Part shown: piece after piece, positions 1 through 10,957 of the stretch | Position numbering within the stretch: the first letter of the stretch is position 1 | Layout of the letters: each line of letters begins with the position of its first letter | Assembly: GCA_002917775.1 (NCBI GenBank) | Contig: KZ627147.1 | Location: 307,604-371,603 of the forward strand | Origin: Glaciozyma antarctica PI12 | Taxonomy: Eukaryota > Basidiomycota > Microbotryomycetes > Kriegeriales > Camptobasidiaceae | Direction: 5' to 3' | DNA length: 64,000 nucleotides | Translations under genes and position numbers: made by a program | The notes under the pieces: generated by a model | Told to the model about the DNA's origin: nothing | Databases searched by the model: none | The model's input: the letters and a program-made list of their open reading frames with translations, nothing else

Positions 1-5
1 TGNAG

Positions 6-714
6 AACTGGTTCTTCTGGACGTGGGTCACGCTCTCTCAGCACGTCGTTGTTCGCCACTAACGTATGCGCAGGTGGAAGACTGGCTTCTCTCCAGCACT
101 GGGCAAGGTCGCCAACCCGCTTTGGAACTACCAGTGCGTCGCTCCTCCATGTTCGCGTCGATCTGGCTGACCGACAATCTCATCGCAGGCTCGGTCTCGA
201 AAACGGCTACATTCCTCGCAACCCTCGTCTCACGACCGGTGCCTGCCCAGCGATCCTCGCCGATCAAGGCATCGCTTTCCCGCAGACCCCAACCCAACCT
301 CTCGCACCCTGGATGACCGGAGGCGCCGGCGCCGGAACGATTACGGCTCCTCAGCAGCTCATCGACTACGCCTGGCCGCCCACCGCCATCGACGGAACTC
401 CCATCGCCAACCTCCCGACCTACACTCACACCGGCGTCGTCCCCACCCTCCCCGTCCCCAACCCGACTTCGTTCCCCGCCGGCTTCGAGTCCTCGGTCGT
501 CGACGCCGGTGGAGATGCCTGGCAGGATCGCGTCAACGCGGGAGGCTACTACGCTCCCGTTGATGGATGCCCGTACCCTGATCCCTGGCAGGGAGCGGCA
601 GCGGCGATTCCTGCGGCGCCTTGCGTTGGACCTGCAGCGGTCGGGGGTGCGGCAGCGAAGGCGAAAAGGCATGCGAGGGCGATGCCGACTCCTCCTTCGC
701 CTCGCGCGCGCTGA
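6..714 (+). CDS. Glucan 1,3-beta-glucosidase (GH5), 3' end only
   Basis: This is the C-terminal part of a secreted or wall-bound exo-beta-1,3-glucanase that trims beta-1,3-glucan; the rest lies outside the window. The first visible exon is 17 nt (6-22) and encodes NWFFWT, followed by introns at 23-73 (CTAAC branch) and 134-188. Spliced, it reads NWFFWTWKTG and then LGLENGYIPRNPR, the conserved end of GH5 subfamily 9 enzymes. The last exon ends in an Ala/Pro-rich tail with a TGA at 712-714. The complete gene on the opposite strand (1037-4116) shares the same 17-nt exon and the Trp-rich motif, so the two are paralogues facing each other. The catalytic glutamates would lie upstream and are not visible. 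Confidence 0.8.
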
Positions 715-1036
715 TCGCGTTCGAGCTTCCCTCCCTTCTTGTAGACTCCCCATCCGTACCCTGTCGTTAGGCTCTTTCTCCCTCACTCCCCTTCGCGCCA
801 CGGACATTCATTTGGACACTGTAGAACTCTCTTCCTCGCTTGATTCATCGTCGTGCGCAATACAACGGACTTTCGTTTTTGTAGAACGCTCTCGAGAGCG
901 AGAGCGAGAGAGTTGCGAAGCGAGAAAGGATCACCTTGCGAATGTTTCGGCGATATCGCTCTTCGAGCGTTTTGCGAACGACAATTGCGATTTGCTTGCA
1001 GCGTTACAGAGAGTATGTAGTGTCTATGCGGGGATT
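715..1036. other. Intergenic, between convergent glucanase genes
   Basis: These 322 bases hold the 3' flanks of two converging genes. A GA-rich purine stretch (CGAGAGCGAGAGCGAGAG near 893-910) is the only notable motif. I see no gene here. Confidence 0.6.
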
Positions 1037-4000
1037 CTATGCACGAGGATCGCAACGAGCTGTAGGAACCGGCGCGCCCACCGCGTTCCAAGCGTTGGGA
1101 TACTCGCAGCCCGGAATGGGGACGTACCAGCCCGACGTCTCACCCTTCAGCGAGGGGCAGGCAGGGTCGACGAGGGCGATAGGAACCCCCTTAGGTTCGT
1201 AGATGGGGAGAACGCTGACGTCCAGCTCGTCGACCACGCCTAGTCGTTCGGGTGGGAAGCGATTCGACTCGGTCGGTGCTGGGACGCCTGCGCCGGGTCC
1301 GCCGACTTGGTTCGAGGTGAGAGCGCCTGACCAGGGCATCTGGGGGAGGGGACGTCCAAGAGTGTCGCCGTGGGCGAGGCAGAAGCCTTGCGAGGTGCGA
1401 GGGTTCGAGGGGATGTAGCCTTCTTTGAGCCCGAGCGAGTAGGACCAGAGAGGGTTGGCGGTGAGGTTCGTCGTGAGGGTGATTCCGGTCTTCCAGCTGC
1501 GTGCAGTAGTTAGCGTTACGTTCGAGTGACGAGGAGTGGCGAGATGAGAACGCACGTCCAGAAGAACCAGTTCTGCGAAAGAGCAGCATGTCAGCCTCGC
1601 TTCAGAACGACACGGCGAACGTAACGCACCTGAAAGGCGTCCATATGAGCGAGAGCGACCTCCTGGAGCCCCTTCTTCGTCTCTGTGTCCCAGCTCCGAT
1701 AATCCTGCAACACAAAAAGCGTCAGACGTCGAGCTCAACCCGATGCCATTACGCTCCACTTACAGCCCACGGTGCGCATGAGGCAACAGCGGGGTACCAC
1801 GGCTCTTCCACACTCGGATACGTCCCCTCGTAGCGGGAGCTATCCTTCAGAGTATTGAGGAACCTAGGGAGGAAGGTCAGTGGTCGGCACGAAACGAAAT
1901 ATCGCGCGACGGACCTTCCGCAATCGTTCACGGCAAGGGACCATTCGCCGGTGAGGGACATGCCAAAGCTCTCCATCGTGCGATTGTGCTTGATCGCCCA
2001 CTTCTGGCACGGCTGCGAGCAAGGAGCGTGAGAAGCCGTAACGGAGAAGCGACGGCGAACGCACCTTCAGAGCCTGCATCGGTAGCGGATCGTCGTTGGG
2101 TTCCGTGAAGCAGAGATAGCTGTGCGTGTCGAGCGCGACGCGATCTGAGCCCTCGAGGAAGTCGAACCATAGGTCTTGTCTTTGGAAGCCGTCGTGTAGC
2201 GAGATCATCTGCGCAGTCGTCAGAAATCGCTCATTCCGAGCCAGGAAGTGTCCGCACCGGTCCGTTGCCAGCGCCTAGCCCGGAAGCACCCCGGACGACA
2301 TCGTAGATGGCAGCGTAGCTGTGCAAGTTCGAGTGAGCAAGCTGTGCGAGGAGGCGCAAGGAGGAGCTCACTAGCCACGAAGATTCTCGTGCCCGATGAC
2401 CGACTGTTTCGGCTCGTTGAGAGGACCGAACATGGCGACAACCTGCTCGACATCGTCAGCTAAGATCACAGCGAAACGAAACCTCGCTTGCCTCAGAGTT
2501 TCGCGGAGTACTGATAAAGTCGGTGAGCGTCTTGATGTAGTTGAGCGTTCGTTGAGCGTTCGCAACGCCCATCACGCCGTTGAGGAATCCGACCTCGCCA
2601 AGTCGTCCGCTGTGGTTGTAGCCACTGCGGAGAAGGGAGTAAGCTCTAGGAACAGGCTGAGGAGCAGTCAACTTACTTTTGACTCCCCGGAACGGCGTGC
2701 AGATCGAGCTTGATCCTCAGACCGTACTTCCTCGCCCAGAGCATCGCTTTCAAGAAGTCTGCAAGGTTACGTCGCGTCAGCCTGTGATCCTCCTGCCAGA
2801 GAACGTCGACGTACACTGCCAGCAGACATGCGCGAGGAAAGGCTCGTCGTCGTAGACCTCGATAGCCCAGAACGGGATGGGGATCCGAACCCAGTTGAGG
2901 CCAGCACCAGCGATCGCAGCAAAGTCTTCCTCGGTCTGCGAGGGAGAACGTCAGAAGTACGCACGCGGAGAGAAGCGTGCGAGCTCACGATGAAGGTTTC
3001 GTAGTGCTGCTCGAGGACCTCGCCGAGACGGTCGCCAAGGTTCACGCTCAACGTCCACTCGTCTTCCGCAGGAGTAGAAGCATGTAGGAACGGCTCAAAG
3101 AGGCTTGGAGAGATACTGCGGGTGAAAGAGGCCGTCGTTAGCTTCCACCGGAACGGCGCGAACGTCGTTACGCCTCACAAAGGTTCTAGAGTCAACCACC
3201 TGCGAGAATTCGGTCAGTTCCTGCAACGTAGAAAGACCCTACAGACGCACCCTCCGAGATTCACGCCCGAGATGGTCATCGTCGAGTAGTCCCATGGCTC
3301 AGAAAGGCGTGGCGTGTCAGCTTGAGCACGAGCTGAGCTCCCGGGCGACGTAGAATCCCAAGTTCCTCCACTGCATCAATACGCTCGTCAGCTTCCAGAT
3401 GCGCCCAGGCAGCAAAGCACTCACAAGTCGTTGCGGTACACGAACGACTCGCCGTTCGCTCGCTGGACGACCGACCCATCGCCTCCCGTCGTCGCTGCCT
3501 CCTCCCCTGTTTCCGAGCTCCCAGTATCTACCCCGTTGCCCTCCTTACTCTCCTGAACCTGCGTCTCCCGCACATACCGCACCGCGCTCCCCACTCCTAG
3601 CAGCAAGACGATCAGCAGCACCGCCCCTCCCACAACCCAAAGCACCTTCCGCCTCTCCCAAGCCCACCACGTCGTCCACCGACTAAGCTTCTCCCCTTTC
3701 TCCCCTTCCTCCTCCCTGAGCAGCGGGACTCTCCCCTCCCCACCCTCCCAGCGCCCGTCCTCCTCTCCGTACTTGTCGTCCGGAAACAGCTCCGCCCTCG
3801 AAGCGTGTACGGAGAAGACGTCTCCTGCTTTCTGAGAGCTTCTGGTGGGGCTAGCTTCGCGCAGACGAGAGGAGGGAGAGAGGTCCAGTAAGCGCGGAGA
3901 GAGGTCGGAGACCTCTGGGGGAGCTGCGGAGCTCTCCGACGAGGCCTTGCGGTCTGAGAGAAGGTAGGGGGGGTAGGTGGAGGTGGGAGGAGGGGAGGGG

Positions 4001-4116
4001 GAGGGTGTGTCGTTGTAGGGATGGTGAGAGGTGGAGGGAGGCATGTCGATCGTGAGGGATGGTGGAGGAGGTGAGCGGCGAAAGAGGGGGATGAGGTTGG
4101 GCTGTGAGGGTGGCAT
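1037..4116 (-). CDS. Membrane-anchored exo-beta-1,3-glucanase (GH5_9, type II)
   Basis: Predicted exo-1,3-beta-glucosidase of the fungal glucosidase-D type, acting on cell-wall beta-1,3-glucan at the cell surface. I join 15 exons (about 772 aa): 3425-4116, 3251-3370, 3179-3199, 2989-3115, 2815-2935, 2677-2758, 2512-2624, 2372-2459, 2258-2318, 2065-2208, 1915-2012, 1764-1863, 1630-1704, 1556-1572, 1037-1496. Exon 1 carries a Pro/Ser-rich cytoplasmic tail and one membrane helix (about residues 170-195, VLWVVGGAVLLIVLLLGVG). Then come GVNLGGWLTLEPF, DLHAVPGSQNG, the acid/base motif GPLNEP, the nucleophile region SLTGEWSLAVNDC and the terminal NWFFWTWKTG. The catalytic residues are intact. Two exons are only 17 and 21 nt. 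The start is the ATG at 4114-4116, which keeps the signal-anchor topology. Confidence 0.85.
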
Positions 4117-5033
4117 GAAGGGCAGGCGTGCGGGAGGTGGGATGGGACGTAGGTATGCTCATACAAAGGAAGGAAGAGGGACGAGGTCGGCGAAGGGCTG
4201 GGGTTCAGGGTGGGTCGACGTGCTGCTGTTTTGGAAGGCGCCGGCGTTTTTGAGCTCGAGATGCGGTGAGAGTGCGACGGAGCCCTGGCGGTAAAGCTGT
4301 TGAGCGGTAGAGAGGTAGAAAGGAATACAGGACCCACGACAGGAGCGGGTCCTGGATGAAACCTTTTCAGAGCAATCGAACTGGGGCGAGGATAGGCAGA
4401 AACAACGGGAGACACCAGCACTGCCGCCTTGAATAACGCCTGGCAGATCCTGTTTGAGGTGCATCGAGCGTCGGCGTAGAGCTCGCAAAGGAGAGCGGAG
4501 AGTCTGAGACGTGACTGTCGGCGCGTGGATTCGCTCCCGGGACGCGACGCGACTTTCCCTAGAGCGCAGCCGTTACTTAGGACAAAAATTGGAGAGGAAT
4601 GGAGAGAAAAATGCTGACTAAGAAGCAGAGGAAGCGGAGAAAGAGCGACGGAGGGTTGAGACGGTGCCGTCCAACTCCGCGGAGGCAGGCCGCTCGAAGG
4701 CGTCGAGGGGGAACAGCTCCTTCTTCGACGGCGCCAGTCACCAGATCCAGCAGCTCGTTCGAGCGTAGATTTTGCTCACTATCGCACAAGCTTGGAGGGG
4801 GAGAGCTGCACTGCCCACGCCGGCAGCCTGTTAATCATCTCGGTCTCCTGCGGTCACCTCCTTCCCTCCTCCTTCACGCTCAACCACGACCGGCGAACCA
4901 CCAAGGACTTGACGCGGTTCTACTCCTTGTCGCTTTACTCGTGCTGACAAGGACTCGTTCTGACCACCTCCCCGACCTACCCGGCGCCTGACTGCTTCGA
5001 GCGGCCTCCTCCCTCTCTCTCGGACCAGGAACC
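4117..5033. promoter_or_regulatory. Divergent intergenic region, glucanase / P450
   Basis: This stretch of 917 bases lies between the starts of the minus-strand glucanase and the plus-strand P450, and so must hold both promoters. It is GA/CT-rich. I could not support a TATA box or a further gene. Confidence 0.5.
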
Positions 5034-7285
5034 ATGCTCGCCGAAGCTCTGCTCGTCAGTGCTGCACTCTACTTTGTGTATCTCCTGGCCAAGTAGTACG
5101 TACCTGAGCTTGCGAGGACGCAGGAGGGAGCTGACCGGCCTCTCAGCCCCAACCGCGCAGTTGGCACACACGCCAGGCCAGACCTTAAAGGACCTAAAGG
5201 CTATCCTCTCGTTGGGAATCTCCCTGATGCTTTGAGGCGCTCGAAGAACGTCCTCGAGTGGTTCACGCTCAGTCGTGCGGAGTTTGGGCTGGGGTGAGTT
5301 CGACGTTTTGATTGCCGAGGAGGAACGGTGGCTGAGGTACTCTCCTTACTTGCAGCGTGACTATCACTCTGCCTTGGGGTGTCAGGACTATCGACATTAG
5401 CAGTCCCGGCCAGATCGAGTACGTGCAGAAGACCAATTTCCGGAACTATGTCAAGGCGAGTCCGTCCTCGCTCCCGTTTGGTTAAAGCACAAGCTGATAC
5501 GCACCCACGATCAGGGCCCTTACCTGTGTGACATATTCCACGACGTCCTCGGTACCGGAATCTTCGCAGCAGACGGCGCAGCCTGGTTCGTCCCCTCCTT
5601 CTCTTCGCACGGTTCCTAACTCCAGACCACAGGAGCGTCCAACGCAAATCGACCTCGCACATCTTTACCGGCAACTCGTTCGACGGCGTCATCACCGAAG
5701 CCATCTCCTCTGACCTGCTCGTGCTCGAGGACATTCTGCGACTGCGATGCAAGACGGGCGACGAGTTTGACCTCTCTGCGCTCTTCTTTGCGTTCACTCT
5801 GAGCAGCTTCGTAAAAATGGGTGCGCGGCACTGCAATTTCAGGCGGGGAGCGAGCTGATCGAGGCCGCATCCAGCGTTCAGCAAAGATATCGGCTGCCTC
5901 ACCGCCGATTCCGACGCCAAAGTCCCCTTCGCCACCGCTTTCGACTTTTCTCAGAAACACTCCGTCACTCGATTCATCAACCCGTTCTGGCGCATCACCG
6001 AGCGCTTTTCAGCGTCCGGAAAACGCATGCGCGAGGTACGTCGACCTTCTCTTCCGGTTTCGCTGCGACACTGATGAGGCTTTCAGGCGGTGGCGATTCT
6101 CGATGATTTCGCGTACGGCATGATTGATCAGAGGAAGAACGAGGTTATGGAGACCCGAGGGGAGAAAGCGAAGAAGGATCTTCTCGGGCTGTACCTCGAT
6201 ACTCGGTACGTCTTCTGCCACCTCACTTTCAACCTCTTTCGCCCCAGCTTTCCCTCCACTGATCATCAATCATCAAAGCGAGGAGACCGGCCTCCCAATC
6301 TCCCGCAAACGACTGCGCGACTCAATCCTCAACATCATCGTCGCAGGCCGAGAGTCCGTCCCCCACCGAATCCGTCCCTCTCCACCCTCACTAACCCAAA
6401 TATCGCAGCACGACCGCCCAAGGACTCTCCTGGACTTTCTTCCGCCTCCTCCAATCCCCGAAACTCCTCGCCCCTCTTCGTGCCGAAGTCGATTCGCTCG
6501 GAGAAGTCACCTATAGGAATTACAAGGTCCGTCCCTCGTCGCGCGAAAACGACGTGGCTGATCACCTCGACGCAGTCGTTCGTACAGCTACACGCAGCAT
6601 GGAACGAAGGCCTTCGTCTCCACCCCTCGGTCCCCAAAAACACCTGGTCCGTCCTCCCCCCTCCTCCTCCCTCCTCTCACCTTCCGCCCTTCTCCCTTGA
6701 ACGCAATCTAATACCCACAACAGGGAAGCACTCTCCCCCGACCAAATCCCCAACGGCCCCCGCATCAACGCAGGCGAGCGCATCCGCTGGTCGTCCGTCC
6801 CCTTCTCCCCACATCCCCACATCACAGACTGACGAAGGAATAGGGATTGGCAAATGGCTCGTGATGCGAGTATCTGGGGCGAGGATTGTTGCGAGTATCG
6901 GCCTGGGAGGTGGATTGATGAAGAGGGGGGGTTGAGGAGGGAGGGAGTGTGGAAGTTTCATGTGTTTAATGGTGCGTTTTCGTTCATTTGGGAGAGGAGG
7001 GGGCTGATGTGGGTGTAGGAGGACCGAGGCTTTGTTTGGGTCAGAATTTGGCGAACTTTGAAGCGATTAGCGGTGAGTCGTTCGAGGAGATGGGAGGAGA
7101 AGAGCTGACGAGAAGCAGTGATGGCGAAGATTGTTCGTTCGTACGATTTGGAGTTCGCGCAGGGGTATTTAGAAAACGTGGAGATGCTGAGCGTGTATGA
7201 GGAGGATACGCCGATGTACGTCAATTCGTTGACGTTGCCGATGAAGGAGGCTTTTGGGGTCGTTGCGAAGCGGAGGGAGCAGTGA
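5034..7285 (+). CDS. Cytochrome P450 (CYP52/CYP63-like)
   Basis: Haem-thiolate monooxygenase, probably ER-bound, of the type that hydroxylates alkanes or fatty acids. Fourteen exons give 507 aa: 5034-5092, 5147-5293, 5356-5455, 5515-5585, 5633-5820, 5875-6035, 6087-6205, 6279-6353, 6409-6526, 6576-6646, 6724-6789, 6844-6971, 7019-7072, 7119-7285. The N-terminus is a membrane anchor (MLAEALLVSAALYFVYLLA), followed by GPKGYPLVGNLP. The I-helix oxygen-binding motif AGRDTTA is formed across an intron. An ExxR-type segment (NEGLRLHP) and the haem loop FNGGPRLCLGQN (invariant Cys) follow. The exon sum is divisible by three and all motifs stay in frame. The intron at 5456-5514 is best read as GC-AG (donor GCGAGT), because only that join gives the conserved KGPY. 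Substrate is not predictable from sequence alone. Confidence 0.85.
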
Positions 7286-7453
7286 GCTGGAGCAGAGGGA
7301 AGCAGCCAGGTGGAGCAGGGCGGAGTAGCTGTAGGATCTCGGATGTGCAAGGATTCAGTACAAACAATATCGAAGCAGGTCCGCGCTACTCATCCTCCCA
7401 ATCCTCTCTCCCCTCCCCAGCTTCCAGCATAAGCCTCATCACTCGCCCCCTGC

Positions 7454-8504
7454 TCATCCCCTCCTCATCATAATCCTCATCACCCTCCCCCCGCTCATCC
7501 CTTCCCCTTCAGGCCCGTACCAATCGAACCCCGACTCAACCACCACGAGCTGAAACACGTTCCGAATAATCGCATGCCTCGAAACCGTCGACAAAGTCTC
7601 TTGTGAGATCCTGCGCGCAGACGTTAGCGAGGCGAGGCGGGAAGAGGGAGGGACGGACTTGGCGTATTGTTTCTGAATCGCGGGGGGCATGGTGGAGATG
7701 ATGGAAGCTGCGGTAGGGCGCGTGCGGAGGGAGGCGACGAGGGAGGCGTTCGTGCGATTTAGCTCTGCTCGTCGGGGTTCAGCTCGGTCATGAGCGGAAG
7801 GGGGGAGGGACGGACTGAGGCGCTCGGAGCGGAGGGTTGTACGCTCGGATTGGAGAGCGGAGGTGCGCGTGTGGAGGGCGAGGAGGGAGAGGGAGAGGTG
7901 GTCTCGTTTTTGGAGGGCTGCGTGGGTTGCTCTGCTCGCGGAATGATTAGTGGGCGTCAGAAAGGCCATACGGAGAGCGCACGATTCGTCGGATTGGGAA
8001 TCGAGGTGGGCGGTGAGGACTAAGCTCTCGTCGAGCCTGTTTGACGCGTTAGCTTGCGATTTGGCTCAACAGAGAGAGGACCTACGCGCTCACAACCTTT
8101 CTCCTAATCTCCCTCTGCCCCATCATCCCCTCCAGCACGCCTCTAAGCTCCTTCACCTTGACTCTCAGCCTCATCTCCCTCTCCTCCGCGCTCTCCCCTT
8201 CCTCCCCCCGTTGTTCAAGAGCTTTCCGTCGCGCAGTTCCAGTGATAAGAGCAGCTTCAAGGCGGTCACGGAGGCTCTGTTGTGTTGCTCGGGCGGCGAG
8301 GAGGGTGGTGGAGGGGTCGGAAGTGGTGGGTGGGAAGGGGGAAGGGGAGTCGAGGAGGTGGAGGAGCGAGGCTGAAGAGCTGAGGAGGGATGGCAGCGCC
8401 GTAAAGGGAGCTGGACGAGGTCGTTTGCTGAGCTGTGAGCTCATCTGAGCTGTCGTCTGAGCGGAGGAGCTCTCTTGCAGTCGCGCGAGGGAAGGGGCTG
8501 TCAT
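7454..8504 (-). CDS. CENP-H-like (Fta3/Mcm16-type) inner kinetochore protein
   Basis: Putative inner-kinetochore (CCAN) subunit. Four exons (8086-8504, 7816-8036, 7659-7764, 7454-7610) give 300 aa. The first exon is Ser/Pro-rich and then helical with many Glu/Arg heptads; the middle is coiled coil (DHLSLSLLALHTRTSALQSE). The C-terminus has the signature of the CENP-H C-terminal domain: a helix ending IIRNVFQLVVVESGFDW. The family is known to end in a segment of the form (I/L)R-x-VFQ-x-LI-x-SGV-(D/N)W. Rapid divergence of kinetochore proteins means the call rests mainly on this motif and the coiled coil. The gene is divergent from YPT1, with 327 bp between starts. Confidence 0.5.
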
Positions 8505-8831
8505 TAAATTAATCGGGCTAGGAAATTCGCCCCAGTCCCTTTAAATATTTTGAATATTTTGCGCTGACGGTGAGCGAGCTGTCGACTGCAACTGAGTCTC
8601 AGCCCCTCCTTACGCCCTCACTCCAACTCGTAAGTAGAGAAGACACCAGGTCCAGTCTCGGTCAGAACCCAAGCTGACCCTCTCCCCGCTCCCCTTCTCT
8701 CCCCCCGCCACCTCCTCCCTCTCCAACTCGCCACGCGTCCCGTGCTGTGCTGTCCCTCTCCTCGGCCAAAGCCCTCCAGCTCCCCCTCCTCCTCCACCCA
8801 CTCCCTCACCCAAACGAACAGACAGCCAGCA
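8505..8831. promoter_or_regulatory. Divergent promoter, CENP-H-like / YPT1
   Basis: These 327 bases separate two divergent start codons. An AT-rich patch (about 8541-8566, with TTTAAATATTTTGAATATTTT) stands out in otherwise GC-rich DNA and is a plausible core promoter for one or both genes. A pyrimidine-rich run leads to the YPT1 ATG. No factor site is assigned. Confidence 0.45.
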
Positions 8832-10439
8832 ATGCAGAACCCCGAATACGACTACCTCTTCAAGGTTCGTACGAACCCCCTTTCATCCAATCCCCCCTAC
8901 GTCCTTCCCTCCCCTCTTCCGCCACCACCGCCATCCAACGCCGTCCAACGAAGCGAGACGCGGCGCAGGGACCCACCTATCGAAAGAGCGATAACTGACG
9001 AACGCCCCCGCGCAGCTCCTCCTAATCGGCGACTCGGGCGTCGGCAAGTCCTGCCTCCTCCTCCGGTTCGCCGACGACACCTATACCGAGAGTTACATCT
9101 CTACGATCGGAGTCGACTTCAAGATTAGGACGATCGAGCTCGAGGGGAAGACGGTCAAGTTGCAGATCGTGAGTCGGGTCGTTTGGTGCTGTGGTGCGAG
9201 TGTGGTCTGGAAGGACAGGGTGGGGAAGGAAGGGAAGATAGAGTGGGAGTGCGATGGATGGGGGACGGTGGATATGGAGGGCGTTGGCGAGGCTGGGAAG
9301 GGAGTTCGCTGACAGGTGATGGACGCTAGGCTCAACGAGCTTGGGGATCATCTGCCTGCGTGAAGGCCTTCCCTGCCTAGCAAGTCCTGAGTCGCGCTGG
9401 AGATTCGAAGCTGGTTTCACGAGCGGTGCTATTCTCCGCGAGCGCGGAGAGCATCCCTCTTGTCGAGACCGCTCTCAACTCCCAGCTCTACTGCAACTCG
9501 CAGCGCGCGGAACCTGCAACGCTTCTCCCTCCCGTGGATGCTACTGTATTCTAAGTTATAGCGGTGCCTTGGTGATGAGGTATGCTGCAAGGTGCGGGCA
9601 CAGGAGCAAGCCATCGCACGGGGGGGCGACTGTCGAGAGCTTGCTTCAAAGAATTGACTCGCCTCCGGTCCTCGAAGCGCGGTTGACCCTGTGCGAAGCG
9701 CTTCGCAACTGTCCCCACGTGCCGAGGCCCGCCGCTGTTGGTCGGCGAGCCTGGAGCGGGCGGGGGAAGCCCCCTCGCCGCCGTCGCCCTACCAACGTCG
9801 CAGCCTCCTCCCAGCATTCTCACTCGCCCGAACCTTCGCTAACATCTTCTCTCTTCGAAGTGGGACACGGCAGGACAAGAGCGGTTCCGCACCATCACCT
9901 CGTCCTACTACCGCGGCGCGCACGGCATCATCGTCGTTTACGACGTGACGGACGCCGACACGTTCTCGAACGTCAAGCAGTGGCTGCAAGAGATTGACCG
10001 GTACGCGTGCGAGGGCGTCAACAAGCTTCTCGTCGGCAACAAGAGCGATTTGGTCGGCAAGAAGGTCGTCGAGTATGGAGTCGCAAAGGAGTTTGCGGAC
10101 CAGTTGGGCATCTCCATGTTGGAGACGAGTGCGAAGAATGCGACGAATGTCGAGCAGGCGTTCTTGACGATGGCGAAGCAGATCAAGGATCGGTGAGTCG
10201 TCGCTTTCCTCCTTTCGTTCCTCCTTCCTTCCTCCCTTCCTGCCCTCATCCCCTCGCCTCGCCTCCCCCTCTCTACTCCTCTCCCTCCCCCCTCCCTCGC
10301 ATATCCCTAATGCAACTGCTAACGCCCCAATCCGCACAGTATGGCCACCACACCCGTCAACTCTGGACCGGGCAAGGCGACTCTTAAAGTTTCCTCGGGC
10401 GCCGCCGTGAACCAGCAAGCCGCCGGAGGGTGCTGCTAG
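8832..10439 (+). CDS. YPT1: Rab GTPase Ypt1/Rab1
   Basis: Small GTPase for ER-to-Golgi vesicle transport and autophagosome formation. Four exons (8832-8864, 9016-9168, 9861-10192, 10340-10439) give 205 aa, the usual Ypt1 length. All GTPase motifs are present: P-loop GDSGVGKS, effector [27 protein letters not shown] and ETSAK. The C-terminus is GGCC for double geranylgeranylation. The N-terminus [17 protein letters not shown] is typical of Rab1. Introns are much longer than elsewhere in the window (151, 692 and 147 nt against about 55). The identification is very secure; the 692-nt second intron is described separately. Confidence 0.96.
9169..9860 (+). other. 692-nt intron 2 of YPT1 with inverted repeats
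   Basis: The intron starts GTGAGT and ends CGAAG between the codons for KLQI and WDTAGQE. It is more than ten times the local norm. It holds several perfect inverted repeats: GAGCGGT at 9421-9427 with ACCGCTC at 9468-9474, enclosing CTCCGCG 9434-9440 / CGCGGAG 9443-9449; AGCAAGC 9605-9611 with GCTTGCT 9639-9645; and the 16-nt palindrome TGCGAAGCGCTTCGCA at 9692-9707. A box-C-like GTGATGA lies at 9572-9578, but no matching D box follows within range. No protein-coding exon is supported. It may carry a structured RNA or simply be a long intron. Confidence 0.6.
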
Positions 10440-10957
10440 ATCCTCCTCTCCCCCTTCCACATACCCGTTCTACGCATCTCCGTACTTCCCCCCTCGTCGG
10501 AGCGGCCGTTGTTTACTCCTAGATACTCCTCCTGTTTCCTCTTCCCCTCTCTCTCTCCCCCTCTCCCCAGTTTTTGATCTTTTGAATCGCATTCCTATTT
10601 TTCAGCTTCCGCGTTCGCTTTCGTGGGATGGAGAGAGATACGCTGGGTGCGACAGCAGCTCGTTGACGCTCAGATCGAGCGCCGCGGACTATCGACGCAA
10701 GATCCGCTTTGACCTCGCCGCTCTTATACTCCCTCGGCTCAACTCCTCAGTTCGCGTACAGCGTACTGCAATTCTCGACGGATCTGGAGTCGAGAAAAAG
10801 TGCTCGAAGTTTCGGCGATTGCGAGGGCCGTCGCCGGTGACGACGAGGAGTGGAGGTGGAGGCGTTGGAGGTGGAGCGACTTCGACTTTTGCAGATCGTT
10901 CGATTCTCTCTCTCTCTTACCACTCACCACCTTCGTACTCGCACTCAGTACAGCAGC
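10440..10957. other. Intergenic, YPT1 3' flank and ADH promoter
   Basis: These 518 bases lie between the YPT1 stop and the alcohol dehydrogenase ATG. The first third is a CT-rich 3' flank; the rest should hold the ADH promoter and 5' leader. I see no gene. Confidence 0.5.

Noticed and set aside
9572-9578. GTGATGA resembling a box C of a C/D snoRNA in the YPT1 intron
   Set aside because: No CTGA box D at a suitable distance and no terminal stem around the pair; not enough to call a snoRNA.
9341-9997. Long plus-strand open frame covering the YPT1 intron
   Set aside because: It runs into the next YPT1 exon in the wrong frame and has no motif; the Rab protein is complete without it.
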